From the NCBI RefSeq assembly GCF_910592395.1, contig NC_088309.1, forward strand, positions 9,550,501 through 9,614,500: 64,000 nt of DNA. Reading direction: 5' to 3'. A model generated the notes under the pieces. It saw only the letters and a list, made by a program, of their open reading frames with translations, made no database searches and was not told where the DNA came from. Of this stretch, positions 13,090 through 25,530 are shown in pieces; within the stretch, counting starts at the first letter, position 1, and each line of letters starts with the position of its first letter. This DNA is from Lineus longissimus. Taxonomy: Eukaryota; Nemertea; Pilidiophora; Heteronemertea; Lineidae. A program made the position numbers and the translations under genes.

Positions 13090-16000
13090 TTACTTCTTGC
13101 CGCCATATCTGAACTGCCAGACAACGTTTGGACCGATTTCACCAACGTAAACGGAACCCCGGCTGTCAGTGGCGAGATCGTGAGGGGTATAGAAAGGAGT
13201 CTGAAGAGAAAAAAATACAAAATGTAGATGCGATATACCTAATGAGAGTTATCAAGAACGCAGAAGACGAGGAAGACTGCCATACGTGTAATACCTTTCT
13301 AGCAAGCCAACAAGCAGGCAAGACAATAGGGGCCAAATTATGTTTCCTTGATGATAAAAGTGAAATAAGCTGCACACAGCACAGTGTTATTATGCAGCCA
13401 GCTGATTGAGATGCAGTAATTTTCTTTCGTTTTTCTGGTTGACAATTCTTTACATCTAGAACCAAAACTAATTGAGTTGCCTTTCTTACCTCATATTCTA
13501 TATTCTCATGACAGAGGGAACCCATCTAAATCCTCCCGGTAGAGAATATCAAAATAAGATTTCTTACCTTTCCCTGGCTTGGCTCCCATGTATCAATGAT
13601 CTGCCTCCGGTCAAGATCAATAGTTAATCCCTGGACTTCATATACCGTTGGTGACCTACCGTTTACCGCATACAAGAGTTTAGCTGATAAAGAAGAAGAA
13701 AGAATTGCAAAATAAATGATATGTGACTGTTAACCATAGCAAATACCGGCCTGAAATATTGGCTAACTTCCTGACAAAACGTGTATCACCATATATATAA
13801 GAACTTGATTTTCAGTTGAAAGATCGGAAGAACGCATGCCGATTAAAATAGCCTATATACAGATTAAAATAGCCATATATAGTACATGTACATGGAATGT
13901 TCATGTTGCAAAATGATGAACGAATTTGGATCCTAGATTAATTTACCTTCGGAATCGTAGGCAATGGCGAAAACCTTTCCTATATCAATGCCGTCATTTG
14001 GGCTGGGGATGCCGAAGACAAACTCTCCAGTCTCGCTGGGATCTTCTAAGCCAGCTTTGAAACATTGAATCCTGGAAGAAGATACATGTAATATGGTATG
14101 AGCTATCGATTGTACATATATTTCTTGTCAGCTTATGCTTTAATTGCAGGCCGTGGACTTTAAGGGTATGCTGAAAAATTCTCTACGTTTTCTCTGATGA
14201 CAGCCGACTTACATACTACATGTATCAGGAAAAAACACCCGACGGCACTTTCCATTTCGTGAAGCAATCTGATTTGGTATCAGTAGCCGTATCATTGGAA
14301 AGGCGTTTTGAAGAATTTCTTTAAAATCTCATGAAGTTTTCAGAAAGAAGTGCTTCGTAGAGTATGAACATTGTGTCCACATGACCTCTGGTGGTAGTTT
14401 TTTTTTCATATAGCTGCGTGTATATCAAAATGTGAACATGGGTTTTTCATTATACTTTTGGTGGTAATTACCTGCCGTGCTCTCTGTCAGCAACACAGAG
14501 CAGGTCTCTCTCCTCAATGAGGGCAAGGCTGTGAGGGATCAGGAATTCGGCTGGCTTTGGTCGAGTATCATCTGAATGTGAGGAAGAAATAGAATATTTT
14601 CTTTCTCCGGACTACGATTGGGTTTGAGATCCCTGTCAAACCGGCACTACTGATTATCATCGAACCATGTAGATATGTGGCCACAGTTATACGTCAGTAG
14701 TCAAATTGCGACAAAACCCTGGCAACTGCAGCAGCACAGCTCCAAGGGTGAGTAATCTATTTCAGATCACTGCAATTTCACTACGTAACTTAATTACATC
14801 GTTTTATACATTATTCATTGCGTATTGATGCTTCGTATTGATTTTTGGATATAATGGGTATCTTCTTTTTCTGTGTCGCTTATATATACATTTATCAAAT
14901 TTGATGACTTACCATCGGCGTCTCTGCCCCATGTATAGTTGAAGCTTCCATCAGGATTGAACTTAACAATTCTGCTATTGCAATAACTTGAAAAGGAGAA
15001 AAGAAACGGATTAGAAGCAATGAACGCACCATTTTAAAGGTGTCACCAATACTCCGTTAAGGACTTTGAGTCAGCGCCGCCGCGACTGACAGAAGTTGAA
15101 ACAAAATGAATCCGTGCGCACACCAATTTTTGCCACGGTAATCATTCTCTCATGATAGTCCTTAACACCGGACTCCTGGTGGCTCTTGGTGATGGCACTT
15201 GGTGTATTCTGAAGACATCAAAGCCACAGATGAAGCTCGGTATTTATTTTTGTTTATGTTTTAAAATGATTCGGGTTTGTTGACCACTTACCCGTCAGAA
15301 ACGAAGAAGACCCCATTGCCTGCAACAGCCACGTCCGTTGGCTTACAGAAATGAGTCTCATCCGTGCCAGGAACCCTGGCCTCGCCCAGCTCCAAAATCT
15401 TTTTGTGATCTTTGTCAAATTTGAACACCTTGAAAGAAAATTGGATTTAGTTTAATGCGAGTCTTCAGGTCACAACAAAATAGAGTAAACCTTGCATCGA
15501 ATTTGCATTAACCCGACCGTCATATAACGGACATAAACTTAACGTAAAGCTCAGCAACCGGCAATGTTTTTGGTTGTTAATTCTAGCTGGTTCTTGTTTA
15601 TCAGCGGTTTCAGAAAACGTACTTGGTGCAAACAAACATCTGTCATCCAGAAATTGTCGTCGTGGTCGATGGTCAGTCCATGAGGTAGATAAAATCTGCC
15701 AAAAAGGAGATATTACCTGTTATCTTACACTATACACTATACATTTTTTTTGGTGTATATCAAGCCATGAGAGGAACGACTTCATGTCATGTCAGACTAT
15801 CCTAGTTCAAATAACTTCATCTCAATCAATCAATAGTGCTTGCCAATAAATTTACTCTGTACATATTATATCGACTCAAGATGATGGTTTGTCAGTTACA
15901 TGCACTTGAACCATCTGCTCGTCTGCAATAAACTGGCAACATTTTGAAGATGAATTACCAGGACATACGAAAGGACGTGGCAAACTATTTTAGTTCTGTG

Positions 16001-18911
16001 CTGGAGTGTAATGGGTCTTCCAATTAAAAAAATATGAGAAGTTCACGAAAAGAAATTCTTCATTGCTTCGTATCTGATGGAATTTTTGTATATCTGATAG
16101 AAATATAAATGAATGTTTCAGTTGGCTTTTCAAAAAAGACAATTATTATCAGTAGGAACTAGAACACCGAAACATAACTTACAATCCGTTTCCCCATCGT
16201 TCTGAAATTTTTCCTGTTTTCGGGTTGACCTTCATGACAGTAGATTTTGGTATGGGTCGCTTCAGGTAGCATTTATCTTTGGGACCAAAAGTGCTGCAAT
16301 AAGGAGTTACATGTGATTAAAGAAAGAGTCAAATTCATATATACCTTAGCTTCTCGCGACAAAATGACTGTATAACTCCGCAACAGTTATAGGATGTGCA
16401 CCCGGTAGGCTTTCCAACTGCAGGCGTTCGAAGTCAGATGATGCTGTTCAGTCTGGTGCCATCCCAGAAACCATTTTAAAATCTGTTTATCGCCGATCGC
16501 AATGACCTTAGTACCGCTCTCGGCGTCGGGCCATGCGCGGCATGTGCTCATCAGCAGACAACGACTTTATCTGAAAGCACTAAAGCCAGCAGCAGATACA
16601 AGTAGCAACTTTCGTTTGAATGTGGCACCTATAATCCGGCTTGTAATACATTTGCTCAGTAAAGCAAGACGAACGTTGTCACTGTTGCCGACTTCGGAAA
16701 CTTACTCTGCTTTCCAAGTTACCATAGCTCTGTGAAAGATGTGCAAGTCGCCATCAGTGTCTGTGGACAGACCAGCGATCTGACCGAACCGCTTGTCCGT
16801 CCAGCGGTGAACCGCTTCCAATCTGGAAGCCTGGAACGGAAAAGGGCAAATGCAAAGCAATGATTTGAGGTAACCGAGATAACTCGTAATACCGAACGAT
16901 AAAGAAGGAGGTGAAGAAGAAAGGTGGAAAATAAGACGGAAGAAGAAGCAGCAGCAAAAGGTGATGAAGAAGAATATTGTTTGCGTCAGTATGCAGCCAT
17001 GATGGTCTACGAGGATTAAGATCAGGGAATCTGGTCTAAGAATATATGTGACATTTCATTAAGATAATTGACCACGACGCCAGATAGTGGCCTGGGAATC
17101 GTTTGAGGCTCCAAGTGATGATTCTCAGCGGCAAACACTTCATATCGACTTATACAAGACTAAATACCATTTATACAGACTACGGAGCCATCGGGTTGTC
17201 ATGTCGTAATCTCAGCGACAACAAATCGATTCTTAAGTCTCATCTTAACTTCATTTGTGGAAATGATGCAGATTGCTAGTCGCCATACTCACAACCATCG
17301 CAAATTGGTGTTTCTTACAATAGAGAGTTTGCGCAAATTCCGCGACTCCGTCCTCAACATTTGGACTGAGTTTTAGTTTTCTCATGACCTGTTCGATTTA
17401 ATAAGTGAAAATTTTATTTTTTTAAAACAACACCAAAAACCAAAAAAGATGACGACATGATTGGAAAAAAAACTTTGCTTCAAAAAAGCCTCGGTTCTAA
17501 AGTAAAGCAACTTTAGCCTTTCAAAGTTGGCCGCCGAGTCATTATTGACAAAGTGGGAAGATATATTGCTTATTTGCTTTCTACTTCAGTTAAATTCACG
17601 GCGTACTGCTGCAACAATATACCCACAATACACGAATCTATAACGGGAAGAAAGCAAGCCTTTTCCAGCATGTAATGCCCGCAATATTGATTCAAGTGTC
17701 ACATTCAATTTAGCAGAATGTCAGAATTTCTCTCTATGACGTTTGTATAAGTAACATCACTATGTATCTTATGCTTGACAAATTGGACGCATCTACCGTC
17801 GTCTGCTTGTCTTCTTCTCATCATCCTTAAAAGTGTCACCTATGGTAACCCAAATGTGGGCTACAGGTGGAGCATGGCAAATGGTTCTCGATCGTGGCTA
17901 ATGTTAGACTCCCGGGGCAGTCAGGTCAATTTTCGTCGACGAGGCCGGTCCACTGCGTCCGGAATATGTCGGCTAATGTTCCAGTTAGATTGTTGCGGCA
18001 CTGGAGCCTTTGACAAGCCAGAATGCTTACTGAGTGTCGGTCCCTAAATTGGCAGAAGAACTTGGTACGTTAAAAAAGACGGAAAAATATCAACCTTGTG
18101 GAAGAGTATACGCAGCTACCAGCATATTATATATGTCGGTGAGGATATTTTTAAAAATTGGCAGTGTACGTTATTACCATGGTTACAACCAACTCATGTC
18201 AGATGGGAGATCTGATTGCCATGTTTCCCTGGCTATATAGAAAGTGACAGACACATTGAGCTGAACCATGTCAGAATGCCGCCATGGTTACAGCATAAAT
18301 GTCAATTTGATACTATACATGATATATTGGAATGCAAAATCATTCTCACATCAGATGTTATAATGGATTTTCGGTAATAAAAATGTTTTCATTTTACAAT
18401 TCAGCTTTTCACCAGGTCACTTTAATTTCTTGCCATAACGATGTGACGATATAAATAATAAGGTAACATATCAGGCTTCACCGATCTAACTCTAAGACTG
18501 GTTGAATAATTACTTCGAAATTGAATCAAAAGGCCAAGCCGAACTAGCGTCATGACCATAGGACATGTCGTCACCAGTTGACTACTATCCAAATTGAATA
18601 TAAACGTTGAATGGCATATTTTGTAGCCTGACTTGGATTGAGAAATGGTGTTAGATCGGTGAAACTATAGAGTAATTAAAGAGAACATTAAAAGGTACCG
18701 TACAGAATGTCAGGGTGTCATCATACTGTTACCCAATGTAAATGTCATTGACTTTGTCGCCAATGATTTATAGCGATGAGGACCATACACATAGACAGCA
18801 ATAGGGAGTTTCAAAATAATGTAAGGATCTTACCCTGAGATCATTGATTCCAAATGATGTCACTGATACGGCCAGCATCAACAGGGCCAAGGAGAGGCAA
18901 AGGAACCTCAT
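13090..18911 (-). CDS. Pal: Peptidyl-alpha-hydroxyglycine alpha-amidating lyase (PAL), secreted
   Basis: PAL (EC 4.3.2.5) cleaves peptidyl-alpha-hydroxyglycine to the amidated peptide and glyoxylate, the second step of neuropeptide amidation in secretory granules. Exons in order: 18834-18911, 16723-16830, 16183-16293, 15623-15695, 15292-15428, 14913-14986, 14472-14571, 13947-14071, 13568-13683, 13090-13200. The ATG at 18911 starts a signal peptide (MRFLCLSLALLMLAVSVTS). The three zinc-binding His motifs of the PAL beta-propeller are present as FYLPHGL, FLIPHSL and YTPHDLA. ETHFCKPTDVAV and YCNSRIVKF match the family closely. The exon phases leave a gap of 2 mod 3 between exons 2 and 3, so one small exon after HIFHR (family sequence GDRVW..) is missing from this model. 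The protein ends soon after the third His motif with no membrane segment, so it is soluble, and no hydroxylating (PHM) domain is fused. Confidence 0.9.
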
Positions 18912-21246
18912 GGTATGGTCACTTGAAGCGAGTAGAGCAGGAAGAAGCAAGGAGACAGTCCAACGTGCCAAAGCACGATCTCGGTTAGATATCGGTGGGT
19001 TAATTCAGTAGGGTGGGCTATAACAGCTGGTGAAAATCACATACTGTATTCTGGAACACAGATTTACTTGAGATCGGGAAAATGGCGGCAATCCGTGAAC
19101 GGTGATATGTCACAACTCTGATTGGAACAATCAAAGAGAAAAAAGGGGCCACAGATGGTCAGTGACGATTAAGAGCTCACGGTACAGGCAGATATACCCA
19201 ATAAACTGTGATAATTTGTTACATGAATTTAGTCATGAATATTGCACGCGCCTTTGTTCATGGTAATCTGCTATATTTGTGTGATCGGATCGATATTGCG
19301 CGCCCTCGGTGCAGTTGATAGCCCTTGCGGAATGGAACAACCCGATATCGATCCGTGACGCACGCCAAACCGTTGCTAGCGCTGAATAAGTAATGATGTT
19401 GGCATCTTATGTGAATTTATTACCTATCTAATGAGAAGGATCGTTGAAGACGAAAGGTAGCTACGATCATGACCAATCTAAAAACAACGCTATTTCTCTC
19501 CCTCCATTGACGGGAACATGATGGGAATGTGACGGGTCGTGGATTCTGTGCCGAATCCCCCGCATAAGGGATCAGCGTCAGAAATTTGAGCGCGAAAGAT
19601 CAGGGCATTCCAAGGAAAATAAGGGGGATCAAGCAACCCTGGGGGTTAGGAATTTAATAGTTTCTCTGGGTTCTTTTTTTGTCTTTTAGATCGGTGGAGA
19701 TAATCTCCACCTTTTGAAAAATTGTGGTTACCAGGGCCACATTGATCGTGGTGCCCTGGGATCAACCAAGGTAAGATAACCCTCCACCTCCGGACCGGCC
19801 GAGGACGGTCAAGGATATGGCGGAGGGCTTTGCCGCATTCGTCCTGAGCAGCTTATTACACAAACCATTTTGTGCATTTGCATGGTTTACCTTTACAGAG
19901 TGTCCTGGGAGAAACATGTCTTAAATGCCTCAATAACAAGGCTTGTCTTCAGTTGAAGACTTAATTTGAAAAATGTGAAAATCTAATTTTGTTTCTATGG
20001 AATTATATTTCTATATATCCCAACTAAAACGGTGAAAAAACTATTTTCTTGCATTATTTTGATTTTTTTCAGGACTGTCCTACTTAAAAGTATATACATG
20101 TATGGATATTGTGCCTTAAGAAAATTCCTAATGGCATATATCCAAGTATCGAACATATCAGCATATGAATACTAGTCGATAATGCTTCTTGCGCACTGAA
20201 TGGTGTCGACATACAGCATTATTGGGGCCTTTATTGAAACAAGTTCAAACCAAACTTAAAAGCTAAATAGACTAAGTTGTTGCACTCCAGTCGCAGTGGA
20301 CCGTTAGTTGAAATGTCCTTAGTGCTTTTTAATCTCTAAGGTACTGGCGCGGGTTCATGGTTCACTATAGAACCACATACCATACTTTTCCAGGGGGATC
20401 TTCGTTTCCTCGCTTGGGTCTTAGGCCGGCTCTTTAGTTGTATCTTAGTTTTCGAGTGGGCTATATACACAGTCTCTTAGTCAAATCAGGTCTTAGATTT
20501 TACAATATGGGTTGTCTTCTCGTAAGTTTGGTCTTCTCAGGTCTTAGGTCCTAGTTTTCTAGTCCCCACAGAGGATAACACGCACGAACGGTTAATCAAC
20601 GTGTGTCCTAATTGAACAAGACTCTACATTATCTCATCCCAGAAGTTAATCCACTACATAATACCAACTAGCCAAGCAATTGATACAAGTGTCTCAGGTC
20701 CTATTTATCAAGCCACCCAGAGTAACCGCTGGTATCAGGTAAGCATCACCCATCATGACCTGCTCGTCCACGAGCAAGATTTGTCTTCGGCGTTCTCTGA
20801 TGGCCTACAGGCAAGAGTGGAACTGGACAAAACGGTGTAACAACGAATCCGAAAAAAATTTTTGTTGGTGTTCGGACAAGGTAATTTCTCTTTTTATCCT
20901 TTGATCGACAGTTATTATTCCAAAGGTACTATTCAACATATCACAATAACCTATACCTTTCATAACGTACAGATAAGAACATTGTAAAACTTAACATCGA
21001 TATGTTACGATAGGAGGAATTATTGCTCCCTGCATGTTGCCATGTACACAACACACTATACAGGGTGGCCCAGAAATATTTTCCCTCGCACAATAGGCCA
21101 TTTTCCAGATACGCCGGGATATTAATATGTTTTCTAATTTCAGGAGTTGCACAGGACTATACAATGATGTCTTGACAACAGTTGTGATGAACAAGCCTTA
21201 TTGACCACCAGTTAAAGTCTCCGTCCATCAGCACTGCATTTTGACC
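18912..21246. other. Intergenic region between divergent PAL and TLCD3 genes
   Basis: Head-to-head promoters must lie here. I recognise no coding exon. It contains a 12-bp inverted repeat around CGGATCGATAT (about 19285 and 19345), the hairpin-rich block at 19693-19780, an octamer ATTTGCAT near 19876, a TCTTAGTT-rich simple stretch (20420-20560), and a CAGGGTGGCCCAGAAATAT string at 21060 that resembles mariner-type ends but has no found partner. Confidence 0.4.
19693..19780 (-). ncRNA. Candidate Sm-class/U1-like small structured RNA or its relic
   Basis: Read on the minus strand: a U1-like 5' end ATCTTACCTTGG (19767-19778), a strong hairpin with arms CCAGGGCACCAC/GTGGCCCTGG (19731-19760) and a GATCAAT loop, a U-rich AATTTTTC resembling an Sm site (19716-19723), and a terminal hairpin GGTGGAGATTATCTCCACC (19693-19711). 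U1 snRNA has the same order (5' splice-site recognition, stem I with a GAUCA loop, Sm site, terminal stem) but two more stems, which are absent here. It could equally be a U1-derived pseudogene or coincidental folding. Confidence 0.3.
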
Positions 21247-23474
21247 ATGAAGCAGTATGTCATTAAAAGCATCAAGGACGTCGATATCCGTCTCTTGATG
21301 TTCCCCGTCTTTCTGCTTGGTTTGACATTCTTCACCGGTTCTTACCTCATTCTCAGGCGCATCCTTTATCGATTCCTTGCCAAGAAGTTGGAAGCTGGCG
21401 TCATTTGTGATATTGCTGAGAAGTAAGTCTATTTCTTCTGTGTGAAGTGATGAAGCCAGTTGACTTTGTAGCATGCAGACATTTTTTTGACTCCTCAGTG
21501 GGGCTGCTTGCTGGTGACAACAATTACTTGTACTCAAGATCTATGCATGCGTCCTTTGCCAAACACTAAAATAGATGTTAATAGTTCCATTGATAACAGA
21601 CCTTCAATTCATTTGATTTGTTACTCGCCATTAATGACGTTTTCTTTCTTTCTTCAACTTGTTTCAGATGCATTTCTTCACTTCAAGCCATTCTCGCCAC
21701 ATCTGCTGGAATAGCTATAGCTACCAATTGTAAAGATATCATGAATGACAGGTACGTGACCAAAGGGGGGGCACTCTCAATTACCCGTGTTGAGCATCCT
21801 TGTACCCTGGGTGGCGGGTATCATTTAAAGTACAGAGGAACCTCTCTTAGTGGACACCTCTATTAGGGACACCCTCTATATTAAGGGCACTAGTTTTGGT
21901 CCCAAATTGGTTGTTTCCATTCAATTTTGCCTCTCTAATCAGGACACCTCACTATTAAGGATAGCACTTGTCAGTCCCGAGGGTGTCCTTGATAGAGAGG
22001 TTCTACTGTATTCCCCTTGACTCATCACTGGGCTTGATTTAAAGATGGGGGCCTCTGTTTGCCCTATGTGGGGTTCTGAATCAGAAATGTGCAGTACTTA
22101 CAAAATGTTTGTTTTCCTTGCAGTTACTGGGTGACGGACATGTACGCCATGTTTGCCCTGCCCTATTTTTACTACGACACCTGGGCTGGGTATCAGACTT
22201 ATATTCATAATAGTCCACATCTAAAAGACAAGGACCTCACACATAAAGTCAAGAATTACATCAGGAATCGAAAGATAATGCTCAGCCACCATATATTACT
22301 GCCAACTGTTCTCTATCCGATAGTAATGGTGAGTTCTCAAGTAGTTTTGTCGTTTTTTTTCATTTACGGTAACCAGATGGCGCCACCCTGCCTTTCAAGA
22401 TGGGTAGCACGTGCCCTCTGAGGAAATAAAATTGGAAAATAAATCAGGAATATGTCAGGAAGGTACCATGATCCCTCGGGAACAATGTCATCTGGTGCCA
22501 TTTGAGAAATCAGCAATGTAGTCCAGAGGTGTTGCCATACATATTCTGCTAACATTTTCTGAATATGACAGAATTTGAAAAAAGAGAAGTTGGGGAAAAT
22601 CCTAACAAATTCTGTGAAACTCGCTTAGTGCGAGGTGTTTTTCATGTACTAAAGGAGACGTACTAGGGTACAGTGATGCAGATTGGGCATCATCTGCTGA
22701 CAGACGGAGTACAACTGGGTATTACCCTGTGAGGAGAATCTGTAGAACCAGTACGGCTTGAAGGTTTGGGAACAGACCTGAAACAGATTTTCAGTCATTC
22801 TAAAGATGGCACTCCAGTGATAATTCTCTTTCTTCTGTTTCACTGCAGTTTTTCAGAAGAGGATTGGGAGATTTTTTCATTGGGGCTTTCTTCATCTTTG
22901 AGTTCACTGTTCCTTTCATAGCACTGAGGCACATTCTCGCACGGGTAAGTTAAGTAACTATCAACTTGTAGCTTTGGGGTTGGAGATGCTAGCAAGTAAC
23001 TCAAAAAAATGTCTGCCTGGATCTGACCGCTTTATGCTGTTTGAACGGGTTTGAGCCAGTCGAGAAAGCCTAATTAAAATGCCTTGAATTAGACTTGTGA
23101 TTATAAATGGATTTACAGTGTGATATTTGCAAAGGTGCAACATTGCAGATATAATTGTGTGATTTAATTATTTCATGTACCGTTCTCTGTTTCAGTTGCA
23201 ACTCAAGACAAGTCCATTTTACCTCCTGAGCGGAATTCTGATGACCGTGACCTTCACATTCGCTCGAGTTCTCATCTTCCCGTACCTCTACTGGCGATAC
23301 GCCCTCTATAAATCAATCCCGATATGGCAGGTGCCGTTTGCAATACCGATGAAGTGTAACCTGGGTTGTTTGTTTTTGTTTGTGTTCCAAGTATATTGGT
23401 GGACACTTATGGTACGCGGCGTCACCAAGGTCATATTTCGCATAATACGCTTTAACAAAAGAAAAGAGACATAG
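21247..23474 (+). CDS. TLCD3: TLC domain-containing protein 3 (TLCD3/FAM57-like), complete, 5 exons
   Basis: A multi-pass membrane protein of the TLC (TRAM-LAG1-CLN8) family. Vertebrate TLCD3A/B (FAM57A/B) are linked to ceramide and membrane-lipid balance in ER and plasma membrane. Exons 21247-21422, 21668-21751, 22124-22328, 22849-22944, 23196-23474 join to 840 nt, 279 residues, matching the 257-274 of vertebrate members. I chose the ATG at 21247 (context GACCATGA) because an upstream in-frame TTG is not a normal start. Exon 1 has the first hydrophobic segment (LMFPVFLLGLTFFTGSYLIL). Exon 3 has the core TDMYAMFALPYFYYDTW and the conserved LSHHILLP histidine pair. Exon 4 has GDFFIGAFFIFEFTVPF and exon 5 the last helices and a basic tail (KRKET-stop). 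Intron 2 holds a pogo-like MITE and intron 3 a copia remnant. Confidence 0.9.
21833..22008. mobile_element. Pogo/Tigger-like MITE in TLCD3 intron 2
   Basis: A 176-bp element with ends CAGAGGAACCTCTCTTAG and ..AGAGAGGTTCTACTG, flanked on both sides by TA. The terminal pattern CAGTAGAACCTCTATTAAGGACAC is that of pogo/Tigger DNA transposons. A second copy in the opposite orientation lies at 45917-46080. Confidence 0.75.
22648..22746 (+). pseudogene. Ty1/copia RNase H fragment in TLCD3 intron 3
   Basis: One frame reads TKGDVLGYSDADWASSADRR followed by STTGYY. This is the conserved GYSDADWA..RRST(S/T)GY block of copia-type RNase H. I could not follow coding similarity beyond roughly 33 codons on either side, so it is a short relic on the same strand as the host gene. 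Confidence 0.75.
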
Positions 23475-24269
23475 CAAGGTGAAAGATATCTTAAGAAACT
23501 TTGTAAAACCTTCATTCAGTACGCAAAGCAACGTCTCTTTGCTGTCGAGATTTGATCATGATTATGATTTTCACAATATGGCACGATTTGGAGTTTGTTG
23601 TGAAATTAACCAGTTGATCTTTTGATGGATGGACATTGAAGTGTAACATAAAGACTTGGATATGATGTATAATGTCTTATGCACATGGATTCTCGTAAAA
23701 AGCATGAGTATTGAGACAACAAGTTACCGGTCTGTATAAACAAATATCAAAAGTCCTGTGGTTATTGTTGTGAGATTTTGTTTCACTAGCATGTTATGAA
23801 TATAGTTATAGTACATGTTTATGTTTGTTACATGTGGTGACTGGTTATCTGCCCAAAATGGTCAAAAATTTAGTGTTTTTGATTTTAATTCTCATTTTGC
23901 TAATACGTGCACATAATTCATCTGTGGCCCTTGTTTAATTTCATATCATTTTTCTCTTGTTTGTTCTGATCAGACAAGCCTAACCCTTTGCACAGCGTCT
24001 TTGACTCTTGTTAAGTTTCTCGCTCTATTGTAATGTCTTTCGTAACTGCGGCTGTTCTTTTACACTTAGACTAGCTTTCTTCTATTTATGTTGTTGATTC
24101 CATTGTATGAAATTGACTACCCCGGTATTTCTCTTTTTTGTTCATTATAGAAGTACAATAGATATTTGTAATTTTCAAGCAGTTGTTTTTGTGTTTCTCT
24201 TTATACCCAGTTTTAAGTTTGCAAGAGATGGAGCTGTAGGCTGTGGGCATCAACTCTATGGGACATTGT

Positions 24270-25530
24270 AGATGCTTCATGAAAGACATTGAGGTGACCG
24301 GCCTGGATTGTTTTGATGAGCGACATTGGAGAGGCAGTTTAAGCCTTGGATGGACTTCATGTAAACACGTTGAGGTAAAAAAGCTTGAATGTGCTTTACA
24401 AAATATATGGAGAAGTTGAAGCCCCTGGAATGGGCTTGATGAAAGACATGGAGGTGGCAAAGCTCTGGAAGGGCTTGATGAAAGACTTGGGGGAGACAAA
24501 GCTTTGGATGGGCTTGATGAAATAGATTGAGGAGACAAAGCTCTAGAAGGGCCTGCTGAAAGACATGGAGGAGACAAAGCTTTGGATGGGATTGATGAAG
24601 GTCTTGGAGGAGACAAGGTTTTGGTGGGCTTGATGAAACCATGGAAGAGACAGAGCTTTGGATGGGCTTGATGAAATAGATTGAGGAGACAAAGCTCTAG
24701 AAGGGCTTGATGAAAGACATGGAGGAGGCAAAGCTTTGGATGGGCTTGATGAAAGACATGGAGGAGACAAAGCTTTGGATGGGCCTGATGAAAGACATGG
24801 AGGAGACAAAGCTTTGGATGGGCTTGATGAAAGACATGGAGGAGACAAAGCTTTGGAAGGGCTTGATGAAAGACTTGAAGGAGACAAAGCTTTGGATGGG
24901 CTTGATGAAAGACATGGAGGAGACAAAACTTTGAATGGGCTTGATGAAAGACATGGAGGAGACAAAGCTTTGGATGGGCTTAATGAAAGACATGGAGGAG
25001 ACAAAGCTTTGGATGGGCTTGATGAAATAGATTGAGGAGACAAAGCTTTGGATGGGCTTGATGAAAGACATGGAGGAGGCAAAGCTTTGGATGGGCTTGA
25101 TGAAAGACATGGAGGAGACAAAGCTTTGGATGGGCCTGATGAAAGACATGGAGGAGGCAAAGCTTTGGATGGGCCTGATGAAAGACATGGAGGAGACAAA
25201 GCTTTGGATGGGCCTGATGAAAGACATGGAGGAGACAAAGCTTTGGATGGGCTTGATGAAATAGATTGAGGAGACAAAGCTTTGGATGGGCTTGATGAAA
25301 GACATGGAGGAGACAAAGCTTTGGATGGCCTTGATGAAAGACATGGAGGAGACAAAGCTTTGGATGGGCTTGATGAAAGACATGGAGGAGACAAAGCTCT
25401 GAATGGGCTTGATGAAAGCATGGAGGAGGCAAAGCTTTGAATGGGCTTGATGAAATAGATTAAGGAGACAGAGCTTTGGATGGGCTTGATGAAAGACATG
25501 GAGGTGGCAAAGCTTTGGATGGTCTAAATG
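24270..25530. repeat. 39-bp minisatellite array, about 28 clear units
   Basis: The unit is GATGGGCTTGATGAAAGACA followed by TGGAGGAGACAAAGCTTTG. The clear array runs from about 24425 to 25523, with degenerate copies back to about 24270. A variant unit containing GAAATAGATTGAGG recurs at about 24520, 24680, 25023, 25258 and 25455. Because 39 is 13 codons, frames stay open on both strands: the minus strand gives a 318-codon SPPCLSSSPSKAL repeat, the plus strand GDKALDGLDERHG. No start context, splice site or non-repeat domain supports a protein. It lies 0.8 kb past the TLCD3 stop and may sit in its 3' untranslated region. Confidence 0.9.

Noticed and set aside
16400-16560. Minus-strand strings such as FLGWHQTEQ and a CAG|ATAAAG acceptor as the missing PAL exon
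   Set aside because: None gives the required phase (2 mod 3) with an AG/GT pair and the family sequence GDRVW.
24543-25499. 318-codon minus-strand frame (SPPCLSSSPSKAL repeats) as a protein gene
   Set aside because: It is wholly made by the 39-bp minisatellite, both strands are open, and there is no flanking exon or domain.
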